A DNA stretch of 42,667 bases from DATLMR01 sp035634255 (GTDB taxonomy: Bacteria > Acidobacteriota > Blastocatellia > UBA7656). The stretch lies in assembly GCA_035634255.1 (NCBI GenBank), contig DASQDI010000123.1, positions 1 through 42,667 of the forward strand. The letters are read 5' to 3'. Positions 33,362 to 41,953 of this stretch are shown here, in pieces. The number at the start of each line of letters is the position of its first letter. Position 1 is the stretch's first letter. A program made the position numbers and the translations under genes. The notes under the pieces are model-generated. The model searched no databases, was not told the DNA's origin, and saw nothing but the letters and a program-made list of their open reading frames with translations.

Positions 33362-35779
33362 ATGACTATGAGCGGAGTTCAGGAAATCTTGCGTAGATTG
33401 AAACGCGTCCGCAAATGCGGTGGTGGTTGGACTGCTCAATGCCCCGCTCATGACGATGAACATAATAGCCTCAGTATTAGAGTAAGCAATAGCGAAAAGA
33501 CACTTATTAAGTGCCATGCTGGTTGTGACACCGAGAACGTCATCAGCACAATCGGTCTTCAGATGTCAGACCTTTTTCTCAATCACAATAATAAACAAAA
33601 CAAGGGCTTAAAAAAGATTTCTCACACCTATGATTACAATGACGAAAAGGGTGATCTTCTTTACCAAGTTGTTCGCTACAAGCCGAAAGAATTCATTCAA
33701 CGGCGACCGAACCGTCAGGGTGGTTGGGCTTGGAATCTGAACGGCGTGCGCCGCGTGCCTTATCGCTTGCCTGAGCTTTTGGCTGCTGATCCCTCGCATC
33801 CTGTTTTTATTACAGAAGGGGAGAAGGACGCCGACTGTTTAGCTAGCTTCGGTTTAGTTGCGACAACAAACGCTGGTGGTGCAGGCAAGTGGCGCGATGA
33901 ATACAGGGAGCACTTGCGCGAGCGGATTGTAATAATACTTCCCGACAATGATAAGCCTGGTCAGGATCATGCCGAGCGAGTCGCCTACTCCCTCGTCGGA
34001 ATCGCTTCTAGCATCAAGATAATTAAACTGCCGGGCCTGCTAGCGAAGGGTGATGTGTTTGATTGGCTCGATTATGGTCACACTCCCGAAGATCTTCTTG
34101 AGCTTGTCGAAACTGTTCCGGTATGGGAGTCGACAACTAATCGCACAGAAGATCAAAGCAGGGACGGCTGCGCTGGAGATGCCCCTAGTCGGCCAACAAG
34201 CCAAAGGCGTAGTGTAGCAGACAGACTTATCGAGTATGCGCTATTGGAAAATCCTTTATTATTTATTGATCAGTTTGGCCAGCCTCATGTACTGATTGAA
34301 AATAAGCCTTTGCCATTGACATCCCGCTGCTACACTTGGCTACGGCGGCTAATGTGGCAGAACGAACATCGTATAGTAAGTAGCGATGTTCTGGCACAAA
34401 TAGCTGGAACATTAGCAGCGATGGCTGAGACAAGCGACCACCACTTGACCCTGCACGTAAGAAGCGCGCAGATAGAGGATGCACTTCTTGTCGAGCTTCA
34501 GCCGGGAAAAGTAGTCCGCGTGGACGCGAAGGGCTGGGCTATAGACGACGCCGGTAATACAGTTTTTCGCCAGTTCGCAAATATGAGAAAGATGCCAATG
34601 CCTGAGCCTGGAGGCAGTTTGGATACACTGCTCGATCTATTGTCGCTGCGGGATGAACGAGATAAGCGACTGCTTGTGGCCTACGTAGTCACCGGATTGC
34701 TGAGTGAAGTTCCGCGCCCTATATTGCTGACAACAGGGCCAATGGGAAGCGGAAAAACTACCCTGAACCGCATCATCAAAAGGATTTTAGACCCAACTGC
34801 GCCCGAAACTATGCGGCTTGACCCGCGTGACGCACTGCAAAAGGCATCTCACTGTGCTGTGATGCTATGCGATAACCTTTCAGGGCTATCCGGCTGGCAA
34901 GTGGATATTCTCTGCCGACTCGTCACTGGAGAAGGCGACTCCAAACGCGTACTCTATACAGATGATGATGACTTTATTGTTGAGATGAAACGGCTCGTCT
35001 TGCTAAATGGCATCAACCCGCCAGCAGACCGACCGGACTTTTTAGACCGCGCTCTTTGTATTGACTTAGATCGCATTACGGATACAAGGCGGCGCGAAGA
35101 AGGCGATCTTTTGAAAACCTTTGAGAGAGATCATGCCAAGTGGCTGGGCTGTATTTTTGATCTGCTCTCAGCAGCAATGCGGTTAAGAGACAATTTGCAT
35201 TTATCACGGTCGCCACGACTCGCCGATTGGGGCCGATGGGCTGCGGCAGTCTATGAGGCTGCTGGGTGGGGTACAAGCAAATTCATGAGTGACTGGTGGG
35301 GGAATGTTGAGTCTCAGCAATCAGTGGTTCTTGATAGCAGCTTGCTTGCTCAGACAGTGATACTGCTTATTGATGAATGCGGTGAATGGCAGGGATCTCC
35401 CTCTAGATTGCTCGAATCGTTAATAACGATAGCCATCGAGAAGCTGAAGACCGACCCGAAGCGTGACCCTCGATTCCCACGAACTGCAGATTGGCTGTGG
35501 CGCAGATTGCGAGAGATTCTCCCCTTGCTTACTGCAAATGGGGTCGCTGTATTGCGTAACCCAAGAGGCAGGACGAGAGATATATCTCTCCGGAAGTACC
35601 ACAATAATGGTGACGATGGTGACAGGGCAGTCATAAATGAAACATTTAACGGCGACACCATTTCTTCATACAATAATGGTGATAACGATAAACTTTTGAA
35701 AACAAAAGCTCTCGAAACCAACGACACCAACGACACCATTATCGCAAGAGAATCAGGGGAAACGGAATTACGCATTTGA
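33362..35779 (+). CDS. Island replication protein: zinc-finger/Toprim primase fused to AAA-type helicase
   Basis: An 805-residue primase-helicase-like protein. The N-terminal CHC2-type zinc finger has C27, H30 and C51/C55. A Toprim domain follows with 'FITEGEKDADCL' (E152) and 'ILPDNDKPG' (D195, D197). The C-terminal ATPase has Walker A 'GPMGSGKTT' (459-467), an aspartate-rich 'CAVMLCDNLSGLSG' and 'LVLLNGINPPADRPDFLDRA', as in DNA primase-helicases of phages and islands. It would prime and unwind the excised element. The last ~60 residues are Asn/Asp-rich low complexity, encoded by repeated DNA. Two in-frame ATGs (33362, 33368) are equally plausible starts. Confidence 0.85.
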   Translation: MTMSGVQEILRRLKRVRKCGGGWTAQCPAHDDEHNSLSIRVSNSEKTLIKCHAGCDTENVISTIGLQMSDLFLNHNNKQNKGLKKISHTYDYNDEKGDLLYQVVRYKPKEFIQRRPNRQGGWAWNLNGVRRVPYRLPELLAADPSHPVFITEGEKDADCLASFGLVATTNAGGAGKWRDEYREHLRERIVIILPDNDKPGQDHAERVAYSLVGIASSIKIIKLPGLLAKGDVFDWLDYGHTPEDLLELVETVPVWESTTNRTEDQSRDGCAGDAPSRPTSQRRSVADRLIEYALLENPLLFIDQFGQPHVLIENKPLPLTSRCYTWLRRLMWQNEHRIVSSDVLAQIAGTLAAMAETSDHHLTLHVRSAQIEDALLVELQPGKVVRVDAKGWAIDDAGNTVFRQFANMRKMPMPEPGGSLDTLLDLLSLRDERDKRLLVAYVVTGLLSEVPRPILLTTGPMGSGKTTLNRIIKRILDPTAPETMRLDPRDALQKASHCAVMLCDNLSGLSGWQVDILCRLVTGEGDSKRVLYTDDDDFIVEMKRLVLLNGINPPADRPDFLDRALCIDLDRITDTRRREEGDLLKTFERDHAKWLGCIFDLLSAAMRLRDNLHLSRSPRLADWGRWAAAVYEAAGWGTSKFMSDWWGNVESQQSVVLDSSLLAQTVILLIDECGEWQGSPSRLLESLITIAIEKLKTDPKRDPRFPRTADWLWRRLREILPLLTANGVAVLRNPRGRTRDISLRKYHNNGDDGDRAVINETFNGDTISSYNNGDNDKLLKTKALETNDTNDTIIARESGETELRI
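35606..35740. repeat. Iteron-like repeats in the 3' end of the primase gene
   Basis: A 9-mer of the form AATGGTGAC recurs: AATGGTGAC 35606-35614, GATGGTGAC 35615-35623, inverted GACACCATT 35654-35662, AATGGTGAT 35675-35683, GACACCAAC 35723-35731 and GACACCATT 35732-35740. A longer copy, ACAATAATGGTGA, occurs at 35601-35613 and again at 35670-35682. The repeats code for low-complexity Asn/Asp/Gly. Close to a replication gene, they may form an origin. Confidence 0.45.
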
Positions 35780-35901
35780 CCACAGCGGGATTCCTCGTGG
35801 AACTAGACCGTCGCGGCTGCGGAGTATTGGTCGAGGGAGCGGTATAGATATCTATCATGACTCCGACCCATCTTTAACTTTAAAGGCCGCAGAAAATGAT
35901 C

Positions 35902-35919
35902 TTTTCTTTTAAAAGAAAA
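35902..35919. repeat. 18-bp perfect palindrome, copy 1
   Basis: TTTTCTTTT followed directly by its complement AAAAGAAAA. Its central 14 bp, TTCTTTTAAAAGAA, recur exactly at 37155-37168. It sits in the 192-base gap between the primase gene and the next CDS, inside a larger weak stem (AAAGGC...GCCTTT). Confidence 0.7.
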
Positions 35920-35971
35920 TAGCCTTTTACAGTGAGGCTAATGATTTAGGTAAAATTTTCTTGGTGTAAAG

Positions 35972-36544
35972 ATGGGTGGATACGGCAGCACGCGCTGGAA
36001 TTCTCACTCGAAGAAATACACGGTCGAGGATTGCTACAGCCTCGATACAAACCTATTAGCGCACGAGGGGAAGCTTCGAGCAGGTATCCATTATTTTGGC
36101 GGATGGCAGTGGCAGGATACTATCACCGGCGATAGGGCTTCCTCCCTCGGCTATGAGGTAGACACAACCAATTCTGCAAATTCGTGGGTTCGACTTTTCT
36201 ACACGATCACGCGAACTCGACAGACAGTAAACTACAAAATCTCCTTGACTACTACACTCCCACATTTCGGCGGTCGGCGGTGGTGGTTTATCTGTCCACT
36301 AGTTGTTAAGAATAAGTACTGCAATCGGCGTGTTGGCAAAATCCATCTTCCGCCCTATGGCCGGTACTACGGATGCAGACATTGTTACGACCTAACGTAT
36401 CGAAGCTGCCAGGAAAGCGACAAGCGTGTGAATTGGCTCAGGCGCAACCCAGAAGCACTTATGGAGATTGTTCGTAACAGCCAGAGCACAGACGCATCAA
36501 AGCTGTTCCTTGCAATGAGAGCATTGAACAGTAGGTTCGCATAA
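35972..36544 (+). CDS. Small zinc-ribbon protein of mobile elements
   Basis: A 190-residue protein beginning 'MGGYGSTRWNSHSKKYTVED', a start shared by many hypothetical proteins on bacterial mobile elements (recognised from memory). A beta-rich first part is followed by two cysteine pairs, 'RWWFICPLVVKNKYCNRRVGK' (trimmed here) and 'YYGCRHCYDLTYRSC', forming a likely zinc ribbon. A basic helical end follows. No enzymatic motif is seen. It lies in the segment between the two 14-bp palindromes. The function is unknown. Confidence 0.7.
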   Translation: MGGYGSTRWNSHSKKYTVEDCYSLDTNLLAHEGKLRAGIHYFGGWQWQDTITGDRASSLGYEVDTTNSANSWVRLFYTITRTRQTVNYKISLTTTLPHFGGRRWWFICPLVVKNKYCNRRVGKIHLPPYGRYYGCRHCYDLTYRSCQESDKRVNWLRRNPEALMEIVRNSQSTDASKLFLAMRALNSRFA

Positions 36545-36781
36545 GTGACCCCTAGCCTGTGTTGGCATCTGGTGTTTTCTACACGGCTGATGCTCTCCTG
36601 TAACCTGGAATTTACCGGAACATTGCGACCTACAAATGAAGTAAAATAGGCATATTTTGGCGGCATGTAAGCCCTATAGAATGGCGATAGGAACGCCGTA
36701 AACGCCATTTCTAACGCTTTGTTTTACTACCTGGCAATAACCCTTGCCAACCCCAATTCTGGCGGTGTCGAAGGTACTCCT

Positions 36782-37144
36782 ATGGGCAAAAAACGACAAT
36801 CACAGCCGCGTGCTATTCTTCGACCCCGCAAGTGCCCAAATTGTAATGAGGAGTTTACTCCTAGACGAAAGGATGCAATTTACTGTAATCATCTTTGTCG
36901 TTCAGAAGCAGGGTTATTGAGACAGAAAGCCAAGCTTGCAGAACAGGGAAAGAGTAAAACAAGCAAGCCGCTTGAAACTCGCCAGTGTGTTTGTGGCGAC
37001 TGTTTCGATCAAAAGCGTCACTGGCAGCAGTATTGCTCTCAGCAATGCGCCGACCGCCAAAGGCAAAAGCGACTGATTGAACGGAAGGCAAGAGAACTCA
37101 TTGAGCGAGGTGTCTATTCATTATCCAGCGGCAATTCAGGCTAG
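36782..37144 (+). CDS. Small double zinc-finger protein
   Basis: A 120-residue basic protein with two similar Cys clusters: 'RKCPNCNEEFTPRRKDAIYC' with 'CNHLCRSEAG', and 'CVCGDCF' with 'YCSQQCADRQRQKR'. Each resembles a C-x2-C...C-x3-C finger, and the pair suggests internal duplication. ATG at 36782 is chosen; the longer frame begins upstream without a ribosome site. It probably binds nucleic acid. It is the second gene between the palindromes. Confidence 0.65.
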   Translation: MGKKRQSQPRAILRPRKCPNCNEEFTPRRKDAIYCNHLCRSEAGLLRQKAKLAEQGKSKTSKPLETRQCVCGDCFDQKRHWQQYCSQQCADRQRQKRLIERKARELIERGVYSLSSGNSG

Positions 37145-37154
37145 GCGCTTAGAA

Positions 37155-37168
37155 TTCTTTTAAAAGAA
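37155..37168. repeat. 14-bp palindrome, copy 2
   Basis: TTCTTTTAAAAGAA, identical to the centre of the palindrome at 35902-35919. It starts 11 bases after the stop of the double zinc-finger gene. The two copies bracket a 1.25-kb two-gene segment. Confidence 0.7.
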
Positions 37169-37316
37169 GATTGAGTCCGTACCTGGTCTTGAGGAACGTC
37201 TCAAAGAATTGGATAAGGCCGATCAGAGATTAGAGCGGAGCGATGAATCAGTATTGTTTGCAGGCCGGGTTCCGATGGGTGGAATCGGAAACTCACTTAC
37301 ACAGAATCTAACTTAG
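37164..37316 (+). pseudogene. Possible gene remnant without a start
   Basis: Open frame of about 50 codons ending at TAG 37314-37316. It reads like a genuine protein tail ('GLEERLKELDKADQRLERSD' then 'GRVPMGGIGNSLTQNL'), with an amphipathic charged helix. There is no usable ATG or GTG, and an in-frame stop lies just upstream in the palindrome. It may be the 3' end of a gene broken by insertion or deletion at the palindrome. No parent family is recognised. Confidence 0.35.
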
Positions 37317-37380
37317 GCTCGAAGTTTGCTATGCTTATAATTGGATTACCTACTTTCTTGCGGATCACTCCCAAACATTC

Positions 37381-37884
37381 TCAGATACTGAGAATAAACT
37401 GCCGGGCATTCATAGCTCCTTTCTTCAAGTTACATTCAGAGCATGCCCAACTTAAATTGTTCAGGTGATTACTGCCACCGTTGACGCGGCTCACACGATG
37501 ATCAACATGTCCATCCGGCGCGTAGCAGCCACAATAGGTACAAATTTCTCCGTCCCGCTCGCGCACATACACTCTTAAACTCGGTGTTAGAGGCTCGTCG
37601 TTTCGACTTCGCCATCTGAGGCGTGATTTGAGAGGTGGGTCGTAGAAATCTATGAGTACCAAACAAGTTAGAGAAATAATCAATAGTGCTGCTCCCCAGC
37701 CGTTTGGCTTCTGAGCGGCGACTCTTCTCTGCACTCGTTGCAAGTGCAAAAGGTAAGAACATAGTGAGGGAACCTGGTTAATAGGATGGAATCTCCCATC
37801 AGCACATAGCACCAGATCAGATTCACTTATGTCACTCAACTCAACTCTGTAGCAACAGTTATTTCTGATGATCGTAAATATCAT
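37381..37884 (-). CDS. Membrane-anchored HNH endonuclease
   Basis: A 167-residue protein. A ~60-residue N-terminal domain is followed by one membrane span (about 62-80, 'WGAALLIISLTCLVLIDF') and a C-terminal HNH nuclease: 'ERDGEICTYCGC' (C115/C118), 'DGHVDHRVSRVNGG' (D128-H129) and 'WACSECNLKKG' (C148/C151, N152). The nuclease residues and zinc cysteines look intact. ATG at 37884 has GAGGGAG six bases upstream. It is the last gene of the minus-strand cluster, 14 bases after the helicase stop. A membrane-tethered nuclease suggests an effector rather than a housekeeping enzyme (inference). Confidence 0.8.
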   Translation of the reverse strand: MIFTIIRNNCCYRVELSDISESDLVLCADGRFHPINQVPSLCSYLLHLQRVQRRVAAQKPNGWGAALLIISLTCLVLIDFYDPPLKSRLRWRSRNDEPLTPSLRVYVRERDGEICTYCGCYAPDGHVDHRVSRVNGGSNHLNNLSWACSECNLKKGAMNARQFILSI

Positions 37885-37898
37885 TTCTTTCTCCCTCG

Positions 37899-40800
37899 TC
37901 AAGACTCCATCGCTATTACTAACCAATGGGGACAGGGGATTCGCGAATCGCATTGATCGCACTTATGGGGACTAATCTGCTCTTGGAACTCTGACCTTCC
38001 AAAAGCCTTGAACCTTTCACGAACACGCGTGGCTTCTTTCTCAAAATCTTTGTCTTTTCCCCACAAGTACGGATATAACTCGCCATCTTCGCCGGAGAAC
38101 ACAAAAGGCTTTATATGCGGATTGCTCAATCGAAGTAGCACGAAGGGTACTCGCTTGCCACTGCTGAGAGCGCCCCACAAAAGCCCCTTCTCACGCTTAA
38201 ACTCTTTTAACGACTCGGGGCGGAACAGAATAGCAACTGATTCACCGTCACTCTTTCGGTATTGGGCAATAAGGTCAAGGCGCAGGGGTAATTCTGTTTC
38301 TTCTTCCCAGATGGTTAATTCGAGCGATTCACTCTGACCGGGCGGCGGGATATAAGCAAGGGCCATTCGCGCGACATAGGCAAGCGCACGCTGTTCATAG
38401 ATCTCCCGGTGTGGGTGATCGGAAATTTCACCAGCATTCCATATCTTCAGGAAAATTTCACATGCTTCTTGTTCACTTACCGGCGCGCCAGTTTCGTGCG
38501 CCCGCTCAATAATTAGGCGCATTGCATGACGCACGAAAGCATGGAACAAAGGATAGAGAGGAGTTTCGTTCAAGGGATATCTAGCGCCGAGGAAATCTCG
38601 TATGTACGTATTGATTGGGCAGTTCTCCTTGTCGAGACTGCGCGCTGCTAGCGCTCTGTCTAGTGTTCCGCCCCATACTGCTTCAAGCATTGCCGTCTCA
38701 CGCACAACGAGCACCGAAGACAGCAGGACTGTCGGCACATTTTGAACGTTACGCCAGCGATCAAGTAGAGGCGTTATCTCCCTTTCTCTGGCCCGCGCTG
38801 AGCCGCTCGCCGTCACCGCGTAAGTGATCATCACTGCTTGTTGGGCGCGGGTTACTCCGACAAAAGCAAGCGAGTTCGCTTGATCGGTATCGTCTTGGAC
38901 GCGCGGTTGCATAGCCGGTGGCAGCCACTTGTACCCTTTTGCGGCACGCGAGAGAGTCTGCCCGGTGACAACAACACACGGAAACTCTAAGCCTTTCGAG
39001 GCATGACAGGTCATGACTCGCACTGCATTAATGTTCGATTGCGGCGGCATCAGGCAAGGCATGCTTGAATTGAGCGCGCCGCGAAAGTACTCACCAAAAC
39101 CTTTGCGCGATACGATGGGAGTTGCCTCTTGGTGCGTGAAGCGATAAATCGCTGCTTTTGACAAAGACGCCACGATCTCAGAAAGCGCGAGATATCTTTC
39201 AGCACCTTCGGGTTGGGCGAGAATGCGCCGCAGATAGTTGCTCCCATCAAACAGGAATAGACACATCATAGTGAAAGCGTCTGCGTTGTACCTCCCACTT
39301 CGTAAGCACTCGCTCGCGCGTGCAACCTCTGTAGCCAGTATGTTTCCATCACGGTATCCAATAACCGCGAAGCTCCCATCCTTTTCGAGAGTTTCAAGCA
39401 ACCGCTTGACGACACGGTGAATGAGTTTTGGTTTAAAGCTCCCGCGCCCTAAAGCGAAGGCAAGACGCGGCAGGCTTGTGTGCTGACGGTCCGCAAAGGT
39501 TATGAGGTTCGCCAAATCTCCAGCCGCGCCATCCGCTGTGACTAACCCGCTCGTCGTCGCCTGCACGCCGAGTTTCCCGAGCGCGAGTACGATGTTACGC
39601 ACATCAATATTCCGCCGCGCCAGAACTGCAATATCGCGCAGTGGCACACCATCTTTAGACCACGCCTGGACTTGCGCGGCAATGCCTTCATATTCGGCTT
39701 GATCCGAATCGGCGATAGCTGCGGAGACGGGAGGACTTCCAATAGATTCAGGGTTCTCAGTGGATATCTTCCATCGCTCTGCATATTTCGAGCTTTCAAG
39801 TTCTGGGGCTTCCATTAAGGCTGCAAGTTGGTTAGCGGCCTTTATGATATCAAGCGATGAACGATAATTGGTGTCAAGTTCAAATACTTTCGCTCCGGGA
39901 AAGTCCTCGGGGAACTTAGTGACGTTTTCTGGGGAGGCCCCTAGAAACTGAAGGATCGACTGCCTCACATCGCCAACAACCCAGGGTGGGTTATCCACGC
40001 TGCAGAGCAGTTGCAATAGACCAGAGACCGAGCGACTGACATCCTGATATTCGTCAACTAATACCCACTTGTAGCGCGCGTGGTAAGCATCGCGTACAGC
40101 CTTTTCCTGTGCCAAAATTTCAATCGGCAGCGCGATTAGGTCAGCAAAGTCAAGGCGATGGCGCTCGGACTTAGCTTGTTCGTAGGCGCGGTAAACGCCG
40201 AGAAACTCTTCTGCGCGCGTATACACTTCCCACTCTTCATCAGTAGGCTTCCATTTTGCGAGTTCATTGCTGAGCCTGTCGGGCAAGTACAAACGATCTT
40301 TCAGATAACCGATGTGCCTCACGATTTCTTCAACTGTTTCTTGCGGCCTCTTGATGTTCAATATCCTCTCGCAGTTCACTTTTCCTAGAATGCAGGTGAC
40401 GAGTTCCGCCTGTCCTGCTTCATCAAGGATGTAGGCATTAGCATCAATATCCCGGAATTGGCCGTGATGTAAGAGGAAAGAGACGCCGAATCCGTGAAAT
40501 GTACTTATCGTAATTTCATTGATAACATCTGCCTTTAAACGCCGCTCTACACGCTCGATCAGTTCTTCTACAGCTTCCGTGCTAAACGTCAGCACGAGTA
40601 TGCTATCTGGCTTGGCACCAAGTTCAGTAATTAGGTATTCGATTCGCCGGACGAGAGTAGCTGTCTTGCCTGTGCCTGGACCAGCGTTAACGAGAACGGG
40701 TGCCCCAGTGAATCGCGCTGCTTCTTCTTGGATTAAGTCACACTCAAATTCCCGACGGGTACTTGCTTCTGCCGCGTTAACGCCGAGCGTCCTGCGAGAT

Positions 40801-41330
40801 AGGGCCTCTGCCAACTGCGCCTGTACGACATAAACTGGCGCATCAAACGCTTCTGCGAGAGTCACAGAATTTGCATCAACTTCATTACGCCATCGGTCAA
40901 AAACTTCATCGGACGGACAGAAGAATTCTGTCGCGAAAGCGTTAGCTTCTGCTTCTTCTCGCGAACGCCTGTTGTAGCGTGCTATCGCCGGGCCACCGTC
41001 ATTTAAGTACATCGAGCCAGTAAGCGGGTCCCCCACCGTGCAGCGTCGCTGGAGGCGCGGATGCAGTTCCAAATGCCCGAGTTCGTGAAGAACAACCATT
41101 AGCTTCTCTGCCAGATCCTGGTCGAAGTTCTCCTGGTAATAAAGGCAGCCTTCGGCTGGAACAACTTCGGCTCGCCCGCCCTTGAGGAACTCAATCGTAA
41201 CAGGAATCAACTCAATGCCATGAACGTCGAAGAGGTATTTTTCGACACGCTCAAGAAGGTGCTCACTGGAAGCACCTATTTTGGCACGGCAAGTGTGAGC
41301 GTGATCACGTGAGCGTTTGAGGGAGCGCAT
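37899..41330 (-). CDS. ImmA/IrrE metalloprotease fused to a UvrD-type helicase
   Basis: A 1143-residue fusion. Residues ~25-140 are an ImmA/IrrE zinc protease: HELGH (82-86), then 'EEAEANAFATEFFCP' (third ligand). A superfamily 1A helicase follows: Walker A 'NAGPGTGKTATLVRRI' (about 215-230), 'LVLTFSTEAVEELIERV', Walker B 'WVLVDEYQDVSRSVSG', 'GDVRQSILQFLGA', 'LDTNYRSSLDIIKAAN' and 'VMTCHASKGLEFPCVVV'. The C-terminus resembles a RecB-like nuclease domain but lacks a clear ExK. It ends with C-x2-C-x5-C ('HKCDQCDSRIPCPHW'), reminiscent of iron-sulfur nucleases. ATG 41330 is chosen; TTG 41357 would overlap the preceding gene. The protease domain probably acts on a neighbouring regulator (inference). 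Confidence 0.88.
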   Translation of the reverse strand: MRSLKRSRDHAHTCRAKIGASSEHLLERVEKYLFDVHGIELIPVTIEFLKGGRAEVVPAEGCLYYQENFDQDLAEKLMVVLHELGHLELHPRLQRRCTVGDPLTGSMYLNDGGPAIARYNRRSREEAEANAFATEFFCPSDEVFDRWRNEVDANSVTLAEAFDAPVYVVQAQLAEALSRRTLGVNAAEASTRREFECDLIQEEAARFTGAPVLVNAGPGTGKTATLVRRIEYLITELGAKPDSILVLTFSTEAVEELIERVERRLKADVINEITISTFHGFGVSFLLHHGQFRDIDANAYILDEAGQAELVTCILGKVNCERILNIKRPQETVEEIVRHIGYLKDRLYLPDRLSNELAKWKPTDEEWEVYTRAEEFLGVYRAYEQAKSERHRLDFADLIALPIEILAQEKAVRDAYHARYKWVLVDEYQDVSRSVSGLLQLLCSVDNPPWVVGDVRQSILQFLGASPENVTKFPEDFPGAKVFELDTNYRSSLDIIKAANQLAALMEAPELESSKYAERWKISTENPESIGSPPVSAAIADSDQAEYEGIAAQVQAWSKDGVPLRDIAVLARRNIDVRNIVLALGKLGVQATTSGLVTADGAAGDLANLITFADRQHTSLPRLAFALGRGSFKPKLIHRVVKRLLETLEKDGSFAVIGYRDGNILATEVARASECLRSGRYNADAFTMMCLFLFDGSNYLRRILAQPEGAERYLALSEIVASLSKAAIYRFTHQEATPIVSRKGFGEYFRGALNSSMPCLMPPQSNINAVRVMTCHASKGLEFPCVVVTGQTLSRAAKGYKWLPPAMQPRVQDDTDQANSLAFVGVTRAQQAVMITYAVTASGSARAREREITPLLDRWRNVQNVPTVLLSSVLVVRETAMLEAVWGGTLDRALAARSLDKENCPINTYIRDFLGARYPLNETPLYPLFHAFVRHAMRLIIERAHETGAPVSEQEACEIFLKIWNAGEISDHPHREIYEQRALAYVARMALAYIPPPGQSESLELTIWEEETELPLRLDLIAQYRKSDGESVAILFRPESLKEFKREKGLLWGALSSGKRVPFVLLRLSNPHIKPFVFSGEDGELYPYLWGKDKDFEKEATRVRERFKAFGRSEFQEQISPHKCDQCDSRIPCPHWLVIAMES

Positions 41331-41340
41331 ACGTTTAAGA

Positions 41341-41898
41341 TCATCCTTCTGCCGCAAGTGCCAGCCAGTAGCGTTTATCCTTCTCGTCCATGCCGGATTG
41401 GTCGATAATTTGTTCCGGCGTTACCTGTTCTGCAGCATATGCCTCGTCTCTCGAAGCCGCCATCTGCGCTTGGTACGAATGCTCGAACGCATTCATCACT
41501 ACATTGCTAGTAACTCCTAATTCTTCAGCTCGCGCAGCTAGCTCTTTGCGCCAACTGATAGGAACGACTTTCCTGTAACGCCCGACAGTAGACAGAAATG
41601 GAACCGTCACCTTCATTTTGAGCGCGATCTGGGTTGCTGGAAGCCCGGTGCGCTCACGCAACTCGGCAAGCAACGAAGCGGGGGCAGCAGAAGCGCCTGC
41701 ACCTTCCAAGCCATTTGTCCGACCTTCACTGAGGAGATGATCTACTTTTGCCCTTATGTTATTGACGAGACGATCAGGCTCAACCCCTCCTTCTCGGAGT
41801 GCATCCCGCAACTCTTCGGTTGTCCATTCGACTTCCGCGCCTAACCGATTGATCCGGCGGAACAATTCCGTGCTGTTGATTGGCTTCTTTTTCTCCAT
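41341..41898 (-). CDS. HTH regulator paired with the ImmA-UvrD fusion
   Basis: A 185-residue protein with an N-terminal helical region and a central HTH of XRE-like character ('LLAELRERTGLPATQIALKM' followed by 'VPFLSTVGRYRKVVP', about 76-110). An Ala/Glu-rich C-terminus follows. ATG at 41898 has AAGGAG eight to nine bases upstream; the frame continues to 41970 without support. Its stop lies ten bases before the fusion gene start. ImmA/IrrE proteases are known to cleave partner HTH repressors (ImmR, DdrO), so this is the natural candidate substrate, though that is inference. Confidence 0.75.
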   Translation of the reverse strand: MEKKKPINSTELFRRINRLGAEVEWTTEELRDALREGGVEPDRLVNNIRAKVDHLLSEGRTNGLEGAGASAAPASLLAELRERTGLPATQIALKMKVTVPFLSTVGRYRKVVPISWRKELAARAEELGVTSNVVMNAFEHSYQAQMAASRDEAYAAEQVTPEQIIDQSGMDEKDKRYWLALAAEG

Positions 41899-41953
41899 TT
41901 TATGTACTCCTTTTAAGCTTTGGTCTTTTCGCTTTATTGAGGAAGCTGTGCTC

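Noticed and set aside
36385..36708. 107-codon minus-strand frame in the island
   Set aside because: Overlaps the zinc-ribbon gene antisense and has no start signal or known motif.
36680..36709. AATGGCG / CGCCATT stem-loop before the double zinc-finger gene
   Set aside because: Only seven pairs with a 16-nt loop and no T-tail; not enough for a terminator call.
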